Positions 11,214 through 22,500 of a stretch of 64,000 nt of DNA are shown piece by piece. Made by a program: the position numbers and the translations under genes. The stretch is from Endomicrobium sp. GTDB taxonomy: Bacteria; Elusimicrobiota; Endomicrobiia; Endomicrobiales; Endomicrobiaceae. The DNA is taken from contig JAISHK010000009.1 in NCBI GenBank assembly GCA_031262585.1, positions 91,770 through 155,769 on the forward strand, in the 5' to 3' direction. The notes beneath the pieces are model-generated. The model had not been told where the DNA came from and did no database searches. It saw only the letters and a list, made by a program, of their open reading frames with translations. The stretch's first letter is position 1. The number at the start of each line of letters is the position of its first letter.

Positions 11214-11762
11214 TTGGAAAATAAAAAAGAAGATACTATAAACAAACAAGTTATGGATAATTGCAACTACGATGATGATAAGAATGAAAAGATTTCCGAA
11301 CTTGAGATTTTAAAACAAACTGTTGAAGAACAAAAAAACTTAGCTCAAGATTATTATAACCAACTTTTAAGACTTAAGGCTGATTTTGAAAATTACAGGA
11401 GACGTTCTGAAAAGGAAAAAAAAGATTATTTAGAATGGGGAAAAGAGAAAATTCTTGTTAAACAAATAGGAATTAATGATGTTTTACAACAAGCTTTGAA
11501 AAGTGCAAAAACAAGTAAAAATGTAGAAAGTATTGTAATTGGCCTTGACATGATAAATAAAGAATTCTCAAAAATGTTAAAAGAAGAAGGGATTGAAGAA
11601 ATACAATGCGAAAAATTTGATCCTAATGTTTGCGAAGCTTTAGAATATATTGAAAGCGATGAAATTGACAACAAAATTTTAGAAGTTTACCAAAAAGGAT
11701 ATAAAATGAATGGTAAACTTATAAGAACAGCAAAAGTTAAAGTAGCAAAAAATAATAAATAG
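11214..11762 (+). CDS. grpE: Nucleotide exchange factor GrpE (TTG start)
   Basis: Releases ADP from DnaK during the chaperone cycle. The chain of about 182 residues has the long N-terminal coiled coil (roughly 20-85, with [19 protein letters not shown]), followed by the compact beta domain ([31 protein letters not shown]). No ATG is available. The strong TTGGAGG site at 11202-11208 is spaced correctly for the TTG at 11214, not for the TTG at 11202 that overlaps it. It lies 12 bases after hrcA and 10 before dnaK. Confidence 0.94.
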   Translation: MENKKEDTINKQVMDNCNYDDDKNEKISELEILKQTVEEQKNLAQDYYNQLLRLKADFENYRRRSEKEKKDYLEWGKEKILVKQIGINDVLQQALKSAKTSKNVESIVIGLDMINKEFSKMLKEEGIEEIQCEKFDPNVCEALEYIESDEIDNKILEVYQKGYKMNGKLIRTAKVKVAKNNK

Positions 11763-11772
11763 GAGGAAGCAT

Positions 11773-13632
11773 ATGACAAAAATTATCGGCATTGATCTAG
11801 GAACATCAAACTCTGCGGCTGCTATTATGGAAGGTGGCAAAACTACTCTTATTCCCTCAGCAGAAGGAACAACACTAGGAGGAAAGGCATTCCCTTCTTA
11901 TGTCGCATTTACAAAAGATGGGCAACTTTTAGTAGGAGAACCCGCAAGAAGACAAGCAGTTACGAACCCGGAAGGAACTATAAGTGCTTTCAAAAGAAAA
12001 ATGGGAACTGACTATAAATACAAAATAAACGACAAAGAGTTTACTCCACAGCAACTTTCTGCTTTTATTCTTCAAAAAATTAAAAAAGATGCGGAAGCTT
12101 ATTTGGGAGAAACAATTTCAAAAGCAGTAATAACAGTTCCGGCTTATTTTAACGATAATCAAAGACAAGCTACAAAAGATGCAGGAGCAATAGCAGGTCT
12201 TGAAGTTGTGAGATTAGTAAATGAACCTACCGCGGCGTCGCTTGCTTATGGTATAGACAAAGTTGGCAGTGAACAAAAAATATTAGTTTTTGATCTTGGC
12301 GGGGGAACTCTCGATGTAACTATTATGGAAATGGGAGCTGAGGGAACGTTTGAAGTTCTTTCCACTTCAGGAGATACACAACTTGGTGGAACTGATATGG
12401 ATAATGCTATAATTGATCACATAGCTAATGATTTCAAAAAAACTAACGGTATAGACTTGCGCAAAGATAAAATGGCTGTTCAACGCTTAAAAGAAGCATC
12501 TGAAAAAGCAAAAATTGAACTTTCAAACATTTTAGAAACTGATATAAATCTCCCGTTTATAACGGCTGATGCATCTGGGCCTAAACATTTAACGATGAAG
12601 TTTACAAGAGCAACTCTTGAAAACCTTGTAAGTCATATTGTTGAAAGATGCCAAACATCAATAGAACAAGCTATAAAAGATGCCAAACTCACGTCTACAA
12701 CTATCACCAGAATAATTTTGGTGGGAGGACCAACAAGAATGCCTATTGTTCAAAAGTTTGTTGAGAACTGTATCGGTAAAAAAGTAGAACGTGGAATAGA
12801 CCCAATGGAATGTGTATGTTTTGGAGCAGCAGTCCAAGCTGCTGTACTGACAGGTGATGTTAAAGATATTCTACTATTGGATGTTACTCCACTTACATTA
12901 GGACTTGAAACTATGGGTGGCGTAAGAACATCTTTAATAGAAAGAAATACTACAGTCCCTGCTAAACGCTCTCAAATATTTTCTACAGCAGCAGATAACC
13001 AACCAAGCGTTGAAATTAATGTACTTCAAGGCGAAAGACCTATGGCAAAAGATAATTTATCTCTTGGTAGATTTATGCTTGACGGAATTCCACCTGCACC
13101 AAGAGGTGTTCCTCAAATTGAAGTGACATTTGACATAGATGCAAACGGCATTTTACATGTTTCCGCAAAAGATAAAGGTACTGGGAAAGAGCAATCTATT
13201 AAGATATCATCGTCTACAAAACTTTCAAAAGAAGATATAGATAAATATGTAAAAGAAGCTGAACAATATGCCTCAGAAGATGCAAAACATAAAGAAGAAA
13301 TAGAGATAAGAAATGAAGCCGATAATCTTGTTTATTCTGTGGAAAAAAGTTTAAAAGAACATGGCGATAAAATTTCATCTGACGAAAAACTTTCAATAGA
13401 ACAAGCATTAAATTCTTCAAAAGATGCTTTGAAAGGAAGTGATATTAATATAATCAAAGCAACAAAAGAAGCATTAACTACAGCTTCTCACAAACTTGCC
13501 GAAGCTGCATATAAAGAAGCATCTCAAGCACAAAACAATCAAGGAGCAACACAACAACAAACAAATACTAATGATAATAATAATGAAAAAGTAGTAGAAG
13601 CAGAAGTAGTTGACGATAACAAAAACAAATAA
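11773..13632 (+). CDS. dnaK: Hsp70 chaperone DnaK
   Basis: ATP-dependent folding chaperone working with DnaJ and GrpE. At 619 residues it is full length: the ATPase domain has [56 protein letters not shown] and VGGPTRMP. The substrate-binding domain ([26 protein letters not shown]) follows, then a helical lid and a polar tail ending in [18 protein letters not shown] lies just before the ATG. It is the third gene of the CIRCE-controlled operon. Confidence 0.98.
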   Translation: MTKIIGIDLGTSNSAAAIMEGGKTTLIPSAEGTTLGGKAFPSYVAFTKDGQLLVGEPARRQAVTNPEGTISAFKRKMGTDYKYKINDKEFTPQQLSAFILQKIKKDAEAYLGETISKAVITVPAYFNDNQRQATKDAGAIAGLEVVRLVNEPTAASLAYGIDKVGSEQKILVFDLGGGTLDVTIMEMGAEGTFEVLSTSGDTQLGGTDMDNAIIDHIANDFKKTNGIDLRKDKMAVQRLKEASEKAKIELSNILETDINLPFITADASGPKHLTMKFTRATLENLVSHIVERCQTSIEQAIKDAKLTSTTITRIILVGGPTRMPIVQKFVENCIGKKVERGIDPMECVCFGAAVQAAVLTGDVKDILLLDVTPLTLGLETMGGVRTSLIERNTTVPAKRSQIFSTAADNQPSVEINVLQGERPMAKDNLSLGRFMLDGIPPAPRGVPQIEVTFDIDANGILHVSAKDKGTGKEQSIKISSSTKLSKEDIDKYVKEAEQYASEDAKHKEEIEIRNEADNLVYSVEKSLKEHGDKISSDEKLSIEQALNSSKDALKGSDINIIKATKEALTTASHKLAEAAYKEASQAQNNQGATQQQTNTNDNNNEKVVEAEVVDDNKNK

Positions 13633-13877
13633 TGAAAAACAGTTATCTTTTTTGTATTGATGTTTTTTAAATTTATTACTTAATCATCAACAATTTAAAC
13701 ATCTCGGTATAATTGTAAGTTTTACATTGAAATTTAAATGTAATGTTGTATGTTGATTGTGTAATTATAGTTGTTGAATTAATATCAATCTTACAAATGG
13801 GGCAATTTTAATCAGCTTATTATGTAACAATTTTGAAATATAACAGTAATACATCATATCTATAAGGGACAAAAGAA

Positions 13878-14990
13878 ATGAAACGCGATTATTATGAAGT
13901 ACTTGGAATCAATAAAACTGCTTCTGCGGAAGAAATTAAGTCGGCATATAGAAAATTAGCTTTAAAATATCACCCTGATAAAAATCCAGGGAATAAAGAA
14001 GCAGAAGAAAAATTCAAAGAAATAAATGAAGCCTATGAGGTATTGTCAGATTCTCAAAAGAAACAACAATATGATACTTTTGGTCATGATTCAGTAGGTG
14101 GAGGACAAAATAGATATACATATACAAGTGGTGATTTTTCAAATATGGGTGATATCTTTGGCGACATCTTTGGCGATATCTTTAGTGGCACCAATCGTTC
14201 AAGAAATAGAGCTTCACAACAGAGAGGCGAAGATTTACGTTATGATATAAATATTTCTTTTCTTGAAGCTATGAAAGGCAGTGAAATTTCTATAAATATC
14301 CCTAAAAAAGAAATCTGTTATATGTGTCATGGAACAGGTAGTAAAGACGGGACCCCTACTCGTTGCCCTCAATGTAATGGCATAGGTCAAATAAAATATT
14401 CTCAAGGATTTTTTTCATTTAGTCAAGAATGTCCGAAATGTAAAGGAAAAGGAACAATTGTAAATAACCCTTGTTATGAATGTAAGGGTGAAGGAATAGT
14501 AAAGAAAAAAAAGACTATCAAAGTAAAAATTCCTGCTGGAGTTGATGAAGGAACTTCTCTAAAAGTTTCGGGTTCGGGTAATGCAGGTATTAATGGAGCA
14601 CCTGCTGGAGATTTATACGTTGTAATCCATTTAAAACCCTCTGTGAGTTTTAGAAGAAATGGTAATGACTTATATACTGATATTTCTATTTCTTTCTCAC
14701 AAGCGGCAATGGGCATGGAATACGAGGTTCCTGTAATAGAAGGATATGTAAAATTAAAAATTCCAGCAGGAATACAACCAGGTGCTATTTTAAGAGTACG
14801 TGAACAAGGATTTCCATTACTTGGCAGAAAAACAAAAGGTGATCTTTACGTCAAAATAAATATCTCTGTACCTAAAACTATGAATGGGACCCAAAAACGT
14901 GCACTTTTTGAGTACGCAAAAGCTATGGGAGAAATTCCAAAAGATACAAAATACCAAAATGACAATTTCTTTAAAAAAATTTTCAATTAA
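13878..14990 (+). CDS. dnaJ: Hsp40 co-chaperone DnaJ
   Basis: Stimulates DnaK ATPase and delivers substrates. The 370 residues contain a J domain (1-70, with [15 protein letters not shown]), a Gly/Phe linker, and four CxxCxGxG-type zinc motifs ([36 protein letters not shown]) at about 148-210. The C-terminal substrate domains follow. The linker carries GDIF three times, encoded by a 12-base tandem repeat at 14148-14183. The gene is 245 bases after dnaK, with an AAGGGA ribosome site. No CIRCE or clear promoter is visible in that gap, so it may depend on read-through from dnaK. Confidence 0.97.
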   Translation: MKRDYYEVLGINKTASAEEIKSAYRKLALKYHPDKNPGNKEAEEKFKEINEAYEVLSDSQKKQQYDTFGHDSVGGGQNRYTYTSGDFSNMGDIFGDIFGDIFSGTNRSRNRASQQRGEDLRYDINISFLEAMKGSEISINIPKKEICYMCHGTGSKDGTPTRCPQCNGIGQIKYSQGFFSFSQECPKCKGKGTIVNNPCYECKGEGIVKKKKTIKVKIPAGVDEGTSLKVSGSGNAGINGAPAGDLYVVIHLKPSVSFRRNGNDLYTDISISFSQAAMGMEYEVPVIEGYVKLKIPAGIQPGAILRVREQGFPLLGRKTKGDLYVKINISVPKTMNGTQKRALFEYAKAMGEIPKDTKYQNDNFFKKIFN

Positions 14991-15096
14991 TATTTCATCT
15001 CGTGTTAAATATTTTTACGAAATGTATAAAATTACAATCCCTTTCATTTTCACTAACATGCAAGATGATATATAAATTTATAAGGAATGATTATCT

Positions 15097-16026
15097 ATGA
15101 TGAACAATATTATTAAAAGTTTAAATAAGTTAAAAAAAGAAAAAAATGCGGTAATTTTAGCTCACATATATCAATTACCAGAAATTCACGATATTGCTGA
15201 CTTTATAGGCGATTCACTAGAATTAAGTAGAAAAGCAACTCAAATAGATATTAAAACTATTATTTTCTGCGGAGTACATTTTATGGCAGAAACTGCGTTT
15301 ATATTAAATCCCAACAAAAAAGTTTTAATTCCAGATATTAATGCAGGTTGTCCTATGGCAGACATGGTGACCGCTGAAAAATTAAAAAAATTTAAAACAA
15401 AATTTAAAAATCCTTACGTCATTTCTTACGTAAATAGTTCTGCAGAAGTAAAAGCTGAAAGTGACATATGTTGTACATCATCTAACGCTGTAAATGTTGT
15501 AAAAAGTATAGCTTTAAATAAAAATTTAAAGGATATAGATATAATTTTTGTTCCAGATAGGAATTTAGGTAATTATGTCCAAAAAGTTTCAGGTATAAAA
15601 ATGAATATATGGGATGGTTTTTGCCCCACACACAATAACTTTATTCTTCCAGAATACGTCATAAAAGCAAAAAAAGAACATCCTAATGCTGAAATACTTA
15701 TGCACCCAGAATGCCACCCTGCGGCTATTTCTTATGCTGATCATATTATGTCAACTGGAACAATGTGTAAATATATAAAAAAAAGCTCTGAAAACGAATT
15801 TATTATAGGCACTGAAACAGGAATTTTATACAAGTTAGAAAAAGATAACCCAACTAAAAAATTTTATCCTGTAACAAATCTTGCAGAATGTCCTAATATG
15901 AAAAAAATTACACTGGCGAAGGTTCTTGATACTCTTATAAATTTGAAAAATATTGTATCAGTCCCCAATAATATACAACAAAAAGCTTATCAGCCACTTT
16001 TAAAAATGATAAAAATTAGTGCTTAG
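15097..16026 (+). CDS. nadA: Quinolinate synthase A
   Basis: Condenses iminoaspartate with dihydroxyacetone phosphate to quinolinate in de novo NAD synthesis. The 309-residue product has the signature AHIYQLPEIHDIADFIGDS near the N terminus and conserved segments HFMAETAFIL, YVNSSAEVKAESD, PDRNLGNY, HPECHP and STGTM. Cys85, about Cys176 and about Cys265 are placed to ligate the 4Fe-4S cluster. AAGGA precedes a double ATG at 15097. The usual partners nadB and nadC are not in this window. nadK (60.3 kb) acts later in the same pathway. Confidence 0.96.
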   Translation: MMNNIIKSLNKLKKEKNAVILAHIYQLPEIHDIADFIGDSLELSRKATQIDIKTIIFCGVHFMAETAFILNPNKKVLIPDINAGCPMADMVTAEKLKKFKTKFKNPYVISYVNSSAEVKAESDICCTSSNAVNVVKSIALNKNLKDIDIIFVPDRNLGNYVQKVSGIKMNIWDGFCPTHNNFILPEYVIKAKKEHPNAEILMHPECHPAAISYADHIMSTGTMCKYIKKSSENEFIIGTETGILYKLEKDNPTKKFYPVTNLAECPNMKKITLAKVLDTLINLKNIVSVPNNIQQKAYQPLLKMIKISA

Positions 16027-16079
16027 ATTCAAATTGTCAAATACTGAAAACACGTGTAATAAATTATACTAATATTTTA

Positions 16080-17117
16080 TTAAGATCTGTTACAAATAAA
16101 CAAAACCGCTTCTTCTAGAGTGGATATTGCATCATTCTCTCCAGTTTTGATTGCAATGTCCACTTTTAATATTTTTTTCAAACTTTCTTTTAATATGTTA
16201 GTATTGTGTTTTTGTAAATTTTCAAAAAATGTTTTTACATAAAAATTGTGTATTTTAAGAGTTAAAGCTGTTTTAGAAATAGATAAATTCTGTTCTTCAA
16301 TCATGCTCTTTGCATTAAGCATTTTTCTTACAGTAGAAGCAATTACAGAAAGGATAACTGTAAGTCCTTCTCCTTCCCTTAAAAGTTTTTCTAATACAAA
16401 CATTGACTTTTTTAAATCTTTTGATTCAATACTTGAGGACAAAGCGTATACATTTGCATCCTTTGTATACCCACTTATCTTTTCTAAATCGTTCTGCATA
16501 ACATTTTTTCTTTCCCCTACAAATAATGATATTTTTTCAATTTCATTCGTAATATTAAATAAATCTGTTCCATTTTCCTCAATAATCCTTAAAACGATAT
16601 CATACGAAATCGTTTTTCCTTTTTGAGAAAATTCATTTATTATAAACTCCTTTATCTCACTCTCATATCGCCTTCTACAATCTACGCAAATGCAATTTTT
16701 TAAAGAAATACATTTATTTATAAACTCTTTTCTTTTTAATACAGTCTCTTTTTTGTAATTATCATTGTATAAAAATACTAAGCAAGACGTATTCGTAGTA
16801 ACATCTGTATTATTATTCATTAAATAATTAGAAAATCTTTCAGCGTCAATAGCTTTCATTTTATTAACACCTTTAACGATAACAATCTTTTTATCACTTA
16901 GAAAAGGAATAGTTTGAAGAGCACTTAAAATATCTTCAAAAGAAGACTCAGAAGCATAAAAAACTTCTTTATTAAAATTGCTTGAAACAAAAAGATTACC
17001 AGTTTTGTCAAGACATTTATCAATAAGATAGGATTCTTCACCTGCAAACAAATAAATGGGGAATATTCTTTTAGAAAATATTAACTCATCAAAATCTTGA
17101 ACTCTTAAAATAGGCAT
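16080..17117 (-). CDS. holA: DNA polymerase III delta subunit
   Basis: The clamp-loader subunit that opens the sliding clamp. The 345 residues show the delta-family layout: an N-terminal AAA-like domain (FPIYLFAGEESYLIDKC, with the degenerate P-loop typical of delta; KKIVIVKGVNK), a helical middle (DLFNITNEIEKISLFVG) and a C-terminal collar region (YALSSSIESKDLKKSM, EGLTVILSVIAS). It is the last gene of leuS-lptE-holA, 41 bases after lptE, the same order as in Escherichia coli. This context supports both calls. Confidence 0.9.
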   Translation of the reverse strand: MPILRVQDFDELIFSKRIFPIYLFAGEESYLIDKCLDKTGNLFVSSNFNKEVFYASESSFEDILSALQTIPFLSDKKIVIVKGVNKMKAIDAERFSNYLMNNNTDVTTNTSCLVFLYNDNYKKETVLKRKEFINKCISLKNCICVDCRRRYESEIKEFIINEFSQKGKTISYDIVLRIIEENGTDLFNITNEIEKISLFVGERKNVMQNDLEKISGYTKDANVYALSSSIESKDLKKSMFVLEKLLREGEGLTVILSVIASTVRKMLNAKSMIEEQNLSISKTALTLKIHNFYVKTFFENLQKHNTNILKESLKKILKVDIAIKTGENDAISTLEEAVLFICNRS

Positions 17118-17158
17118 TATTTTAACTCAGAATTTTTTTTATAAAAACAACTTATCAT

Positions 17159-17728
17159 TCATTTTACTAAAACATTTTTATCTGATATACTTGCAATAGA
17201 ACCAAAACATTTTACTATACGTCTTATAATATTCCTTGACATTTTATCGCAGACAATTTCCCCAGCATATTCTTCACTCATAGTATTATTATTTTGCATT
17301 TTTTTAGAATCTAAATATATTTGAACACCTTCCATATTTGGTTCTATCCATATTATACTGTTATCTTTATAAGTTAAAGCAATACTTGCTATAACTACCA
17401 AAAGTTTGTATTCAGGAACCATATTTGAATCATAAGTAAGTGATTGTAAAATATATCTTTTTATAGTAACAATAAGAACACCATCTGCCTCAACTTCGTT
17501 ATTCACTAAAGATAAACGTCCATCAGATATTATTTCATTAATAACACTATTCATAAATTTTGTTTCAAAACCAAACTGATTAGTATTATTTATAAAAGGT
17601 TTCACATATATTTTTTTAATATTCTCTGGCAAGGTCTGTATAGTTAACCCATAATGAGAAGACATACATGATATTGAAAAAATTAAAAGCAATCCAAATA
17701 AAAACGATAATATAACAATTTTTTTCAT
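17159..17728 (-). CDS. lptE: LptE-like outer-membrane lipoprotein
   Basis: LptE plugs the LptD barrel in LPS export. The 189 residues begin with a lipoprotein signal peptide (KKIVILSFLFGLLLIFSIS, then the lipobox Cys at about 21). The region YVKPFINNTNQFGFETKFMN resembles the LptE/DUF799-like N-terminal motif, followed by the small alpha/beta fold expected for the family. Sequence similarity is modest, but the position between leuS and holA is the conserved locus for LptE. It is intact although lpxC and lpxD elsewhere in the window are wrecked, so its present substrate is unclear. Confidence 0.75.
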   Translation of the reverse strand: MKKIVILSFLFGLLLIFSISCMSSHYGLTIQTLPENIKKIYVKPFINNTNQFGFETKFMNSVINEIISDGRLSLVNNEVEADGVLIVTIKRYILQSLTYDSNMVPEYKLLVVIASIALTYKDNSIIWIEPNMEGVQIYLDSKKMQNNNTMSEEYAGEIVCDKMSRNIIRRIVKCFGSIASISDKNVLVK

Positions 17729-17738
17729 AAAACCTTCA

Positions 17739-20177
17739 TCATTTTACAACTACAGTAATAATCTTGTTTTTAATATATATAAATCTCATCACTTGTTTAT
17801 TTCTTAACTGCAGCATAATTTTATCATCTGAATTTATAATATCTTTAACTTCATCTTCTGTTGCATCAATTGGCACTACTATTTTTCCTCTTAATTTTCC
17901 ATTTATCTGCACAGGAAGCTCAAGAAAAGATTCTTTTATTATATTTTCATCAAAAACAGGCCAACTACAAGTTGATATATACCTTTTACAACCTAATTTT
18001 TCCCATATTTCTTCACAAAGATGAGGTGTAAACGGTGACATTAAAAGAATTACTGTTTTATAAACTTTCAAAGATACGTCATTATCATTTGAATGATACT
18101 TATATGCATACAACGCATTGACAAGTTCCATGATAAAGGAAATAGCAGTATTAAATTGAAGTTTTTTTTCAATATTATCAGTAACTTTTTTTATGGTTAG
18201 GTGCATTATTTTTAAAATATCATCCTTATCTTTTTGACAAGCAATTTCTTTTGATTTAGTATTGACAATATCAAAAAGATGCCATACTCTGTTTACAAAT
18301 CGCCAACATCCTACAATATTGTTTGACGACCAATCAAGTTGTTTTTCAGGAGGAGCAACAAAAAGAATAAAAAGTCTTAGTGTATCCGCACCATATTTTG
18401 AAATGACTTCATCAGGACTTACAACATTCCCTTTTGATTTAGACATCACTCTTCCATTTAACGTAACCATTCCTTGAGTCAAAAGATTTACAAATGGTTC
18501 ATCATATTTCACAATGCCTAAATTCCTCATAAACCTATACCAAAACCTCGCATATATTAAATGCATACACGCATGTTCTATACCACCTATATACTGATTT
18601 ACAGGCATCCATGAATCTAATTTTGTCTTGTCAAAAATGACATCTTTACTATGAGGATCACAATATCTTGCATAGTACCATGAAGAATCAACAAAAGTAT
18701 CCATTGTATCTGTTTCTCTTTTTGCACCTAGACCACATTTTGGACACTTTACAATCGTAAAATCTTCGCTAGTTTTTAAGGGAGATTCTCCAACACCGCT
18801 AAACTTAACATCTTCTGGCAACAATACAGGCAAATCTTCTTCAGGAACAACCACAGTTCCACATTTCTTACAATGAACTATAGGGAAAGGAACTCCCCAA
18901 TATCTTTGCCTTGATATAAGCCAATCTTTAAGTCTAAATTTAACTGTTTTCTTTCCAAAATTCTGCTTCTCAATCCATTGCGTTATTACACTAAATGCAT
19001 CATTAGAACTTATTCCATTAAATTGGCCAGAATTTATAAGAATACCATCATCTTCATAAGCATGCTTGCTAATATTCGAATCATTACCTTTTATAACATC
19101 TTTTATAAAGATACCATGTTTTTTTGCAAATTCCCAGTCTCTTTGATCGTGTGCAGGAACAGCCATAATAGCTCCAGTCCCATATTCAGTTAAAACATAA
19201 TTTGCCACAAAAATAGGAATTTCTTCATTTGTCGCCGGATTTACTGCATTAATTCCTTTAAGTCTTATTCCTGTTTTTTCTTTATTTGAAGTTCTTCCTA
19301 TTTTTGATTTTATACCACTGAAAAGAATGTATTCTTTTACTTCTTTATAATTTACAAGTTGCTCTTTTATTTCATTAATAATTTCATGTTCAGGAGCAAC
19401 AACCATAAAAGTTACACCAAAAATAGTATCTGGTCTTGTTGTAAATACCTTTAATTTTTTATCTGTTCCTGCTAAAGTAAAATAAATTTCCACACCATAA
19501 GACTTCCCTATCCATTTTTTTTGCATTGACAAAACTTGCTGAGGCCATCCAGTAAGTTGTTTATGTCCTTCTAAAAGCTCATCGGCATAATCTGTAATCT
19601 TTATAAACCATTGTTCTAATTGTTTTTGTTCCGTTTGACTATCACATCGCCAACATAATCCATTTAAAACTTGCTCATTTGCAAGCACGGTTTGACAAGA
19701 TGAACACCAATTTACTTTAGCATTTTTTCTAAAAACTAAACCCTTTTCCCACATCTTTATAAAAAGCCACTGAGTCCACCTATAATATTCTGGTTCACAT
19801 GTTGCAATTTCTCTACTCCAATCGTAAGAAATTCCCAAAGATTTCAATTGCTTCCTCATATGTGAAATATTTTGTCTAGTCCATTTCGCAGGATGAATTT
19901 TATTCTTTATTGCTGCATTTTCTGCAGGTAATCCAAAAGCATCCCAACCTATGGTATATAAAACATTCTTTCCTTTCATCCTATGAAAACGCGCACAAAC
20001 ATCACCTATACTATAATTTCTAACGTGCCCCATATGTAAATTGCCAGATGGATAAGGAAGCATTTCCAAACAATAATATTTATCTATATTTAAATTTCTC
20101 TTACTTTCAAATACCTTATCTATTGCCCACCTACTTTGCCATTTTTTCTCTACTTTAAAACAATCATATTCTGTCAT
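17739..20177 (-). CDS. leuS: Leucyl-tRNA synthetase
   Basis: Charges tRNA-Leu. The 812-residue class I synthetase has PYPSGNLHMGHVRNYS (HIGH motif as HMGH, 48-51), a CP1 editing insertion (TTRPDTIFGVTF, and MAVPAHDQRDWEFA with its catalytic Asp region), zinc-type cysteine pairs (CKKCGTVV), MSKSKGNVVSPDE (KMSKS), and the C-terminal anticodon and LeuS-specific domains. The frame extends 20 codons upstream, but the ATG at 20177 is chosen because GGAGAT lies just before it and the product then begins MTEYDCF, as in relatives. It leads the leuS-lptE-holA operon. Confidence 0.98.
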   Translation of the reverse strand: MTEYDCFKVEKKWQSRWAIDKVFESKRNLNIDKYYCLEMLPYPSGNLHMGHVRNYSIGDVCARFHRMKGKNVLYTIGWDAFGLPAENAAIKNKIHPAKWTRQNISHMRKQLKSLGISYDWSREIATCEPEYYRWTQWLFIKMWEKGLVFRKNAKVNWCSSCQTVLANEQVLNGLCWRCDSQTEQKQLEQWFIKITDYADELLEGHKQLTGWPQQVLSMQKKWIGKSYGVEIYFTLAGTDKKLKVFTTRPDTIFGVTFMVVAPEHEIINEIKEQLVNYKEVKEYILFSGIKSKIGRTSNKEKTGIRLKGINAVNPATNEEIPIFVANYVLTEYGTGAIMAVPAHDQRDWEFAKKHGIFIKDVIKGNDSNISKHAYEDDGILINSGQFNGISSNDAFSVITQWIEKQNFGKKTVKFRLKDWLISRQRYWGVPFPIVHCKKCGTVVVPEEDLPVLLPEDVKFSGVGESPLKTSEDFTIVKCPKCGLGAKRETDTMDTFVDSSWYYARYCDPHSKDVIFDKTKLDSWMPVNQYIGGIEHACMHLIYARFWYRFMRNLGIVKYDEPFVNLLTQGMVTLNGRVMSKSKGNVVSPDEVISKYGADTLRLFILFVAPPEKQLDWSSNNIVGCWRFVNRVWHLFDIVNTKSKEIACQKDKDDILKIMHLTIKKVTDNIEKKLQFNTAISFIMELVNALYAYKYHSNDNDVSLKVYKTVILLMSPFTPHLCEEIWEKLGCKRYISTCSWPVFDENIIKESFLELPVQINGKLRGKIVVPIDATEDEVKDIINSDDKIMLQLRNKQVMRFIYIKNKIITVVVK

Positions 20178-20959
20178 CTTTTTATCTCCACAATCATAGT
20201 TAACTAATATCCCCAAAATATTTACCAACAAATTCAAAATTCTATTTCCAAAACCCTGTAAACTTGATTTATTTTAATTAAATTCAAAATATTGGACAAT
20301 CTTAATATGATAATTATCAAGTTTTTGTATTCAAATTATGAATTATCATTATACCAATTGTGTTCGTATCTTTGCAGCAACACCTGACAACATATTTAGT
20401 CTACGTTTAAATTTTATTATAATTTTCTTACAAAAAGCTTAACATTAAGTTCTTTAAACTGCAACAACTACCTTTCATTTTCATTAAATTCAACTTTCAA
20501 CTAGACTTTTTCAATTGTTTCTAAAATATGCTATTATAAGACAAATTTAAACATCCTTACAGCAAAAAATATCAACAACGAAAACTGTTACTATTTTTAT
20601 TTAATTCATTTTATAACAAAAAAACGATCAACTTTATTAATAAATTTCAAACTTAAATAAACTAAACGTATTCAATTATAGCAAATAAAACACTTTGTCT
20701 CTTTTAAATCATAAAAAGTAACTTCATGATAAATGATATATATAAAATGATCATTTTTTATAATAAAAAATAAATCTTATAAAAAACTATAAAACTCTTT
20801 AATTTTATTTTTGTAGTACTTGTTTTTTGATTTTTATTGAAAAGTTTAATCTATCAAAAAGTACACTCTTCCTTTTACTTACTTTTATGTATATATTCAA
20901 TTAACCCTATTATTTCTTACTATTAATCGCCATTGTTAAGATTATCTATTGTTAAATAG

Positions 20960-21250
20960 GTATAAAAATATCCACTCCAAATTCAGATTTTACAAAGTTA
21001 GTTAACAATTTCATATCTTATACATTTGTCTCGCATTTACATTAATTCTTATCTTTGGATCTTTAAATTTTATAACAATATATTTTCTCCTCTAGGGAAA
21101 ACAACAAATTTATTTGCTTGTCTAATCTTTCTTAATCAAATCATTTCATTATCGCATTTCTTCTTCGAACAATTCTATAATTATTCTTCCATTTATTTTA
21201 ATTTAATATCTGCTATATATTTTGCTCGCTTATTACATAAAAAAATACAA
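20960..21250 (-). pseudogene. Decayed unidentified coding sequence
   Basis: Three short open pieces follow each other on the minus strand and join across frame breaks and stops: KIRQANKFVVFPRGENILL, then KFKDPKIRINVNARQMYKI, then KLLTNFVKSEFGVDIFIP. Their composition is protein-like rather than the Phe/Ile/Lys/Asn noise of the surrounding desert, which suggests a former gene interrupted by indels and stops. I could not name the family. Confidence 0.4.
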
Positions 21251-22193
21251 GAATAAATCTAGTCGCACAAATTTAAATTAATGTTTTGGTCTCCCGAGTA
21301 ATAACAAGTTGTGAAATAATGCTTCGTGTAGTTAACTACTTATACTCCAAAAAATTGGATTGATAAATTAAAATTATTATCGTTCCAACTATCTTTCATC
21401 AGTAACATAAAAAACTTTATTATTTTCAGTGTTCTTAATTTTAACATATAAAATTAAAAATTTTTATTTTTCACTAAACAATATAAAAATGATTAAGTAT
21501 TTCTTTATAATAATCTAAATTTTTAGTATGCTTTTTTAATATTAATGCTTAATCTTACTAAACAAAATAGTTATTTTAATGTTATGATCTCTCCTTTCAC
21601 TTTTTTCATTATCTCTTATTTTTAGATACATCAAAAATAAAACTTCTATGATACAATTTTAATTTTTTAAAAATAGTTATCTATCCTAACATCTCAAAAA
21701 TTTTAAAAAACACCATTCTTCCTAAATCTCTTTTGTAATCATGACTGTTTTTATATATTTTTTTATAAAACAGTCAAAATTATCATCACTAAATCAAATA
21801 TTCCATATCTGTATTATAAACAAATATAAGTTATATTAGTTTTTTGTTATTTTATTTGCTTTATATTGTCTTTTATAAATCTACCTTAATTTCTATACAG
21901 AATTTTCGAGAAAAATGTAAAGAACATTTAATATTGCTTAAAACGAACAGAACAAAAAGTCATTTTAATTTTTCAATTCGTATTTTTTATTAAATATTTA
22001 ATATCTATCTGATACAATCTCAATATTTCTCAAAATTAAATATAGATCAGCTAATAAAATTATAAAGCTTAATATAACTTTATATCATTTTTTTATCTTA
22101 AATAATTTAAATACTAAAAACAATTTCCATTTTTTTTAATGATAATTATATTTCTATAATTAATTTTACACAAATATAAAAAAGTTAGTTTCA

Positions 22194-22500
22194 ATGAGTA
22201 CTTATTCTATAAGTAAATCAAAAAGCTTATTAAAACTATATATAGACTATTTGTATATAGAAAAACAAATAAATAGACACTCAATTGAATAAGATAAGAA
22301 TCATATTTAGCGTAGTAACAACCATAAATATTACTTACTTTATTTTCGCTTTTTTAATTGAAACACATTAAATGATATTACAACATATATTAAAATAATT
22401 CATATAAATTTGCTATCTTTTTATTTCTTCTATATTAAGATATCAAATCTGAAGATACTTATTAATCAATTTCTAACTAACATTTTTTTTATTCTTATTC
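22194..22500 (+). pseudogene. Probable XerC/XerD-type tyrosine recombinase remnant (N-terminal part)
   Basis: An ATG at 22194 opens a 32-codon frame with SLLKLYIDYLYIEKQINRHSIE, then an in-frame stop and DKNHI. This resembles the start of XerC/XerD core-binding domains (a hydrophobic FLDYLRVEKGLSxNTIEAYxxDI-like pattern). A further piece, NDITTYIK, follows after another stop. The catalytic domain with R-H-R-Y residues could not be found downstream. If the call is right, the gene is dead. Chance similarity over about 35 residues is possible. Confidence 0.4.

Noticed and set aside
14884..15075. 63-codon plus-strand frame after dnaJ
   Set aside because: It overlaps the dnaJ end in another frame, has no ribosome site and shows no family pattern.
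21026..21256. 76-codon plus-strand frame
   Set aside because: It is the antisense shadow of the stitched minus-strand pieces at 20960-21250, which look more protein-like.
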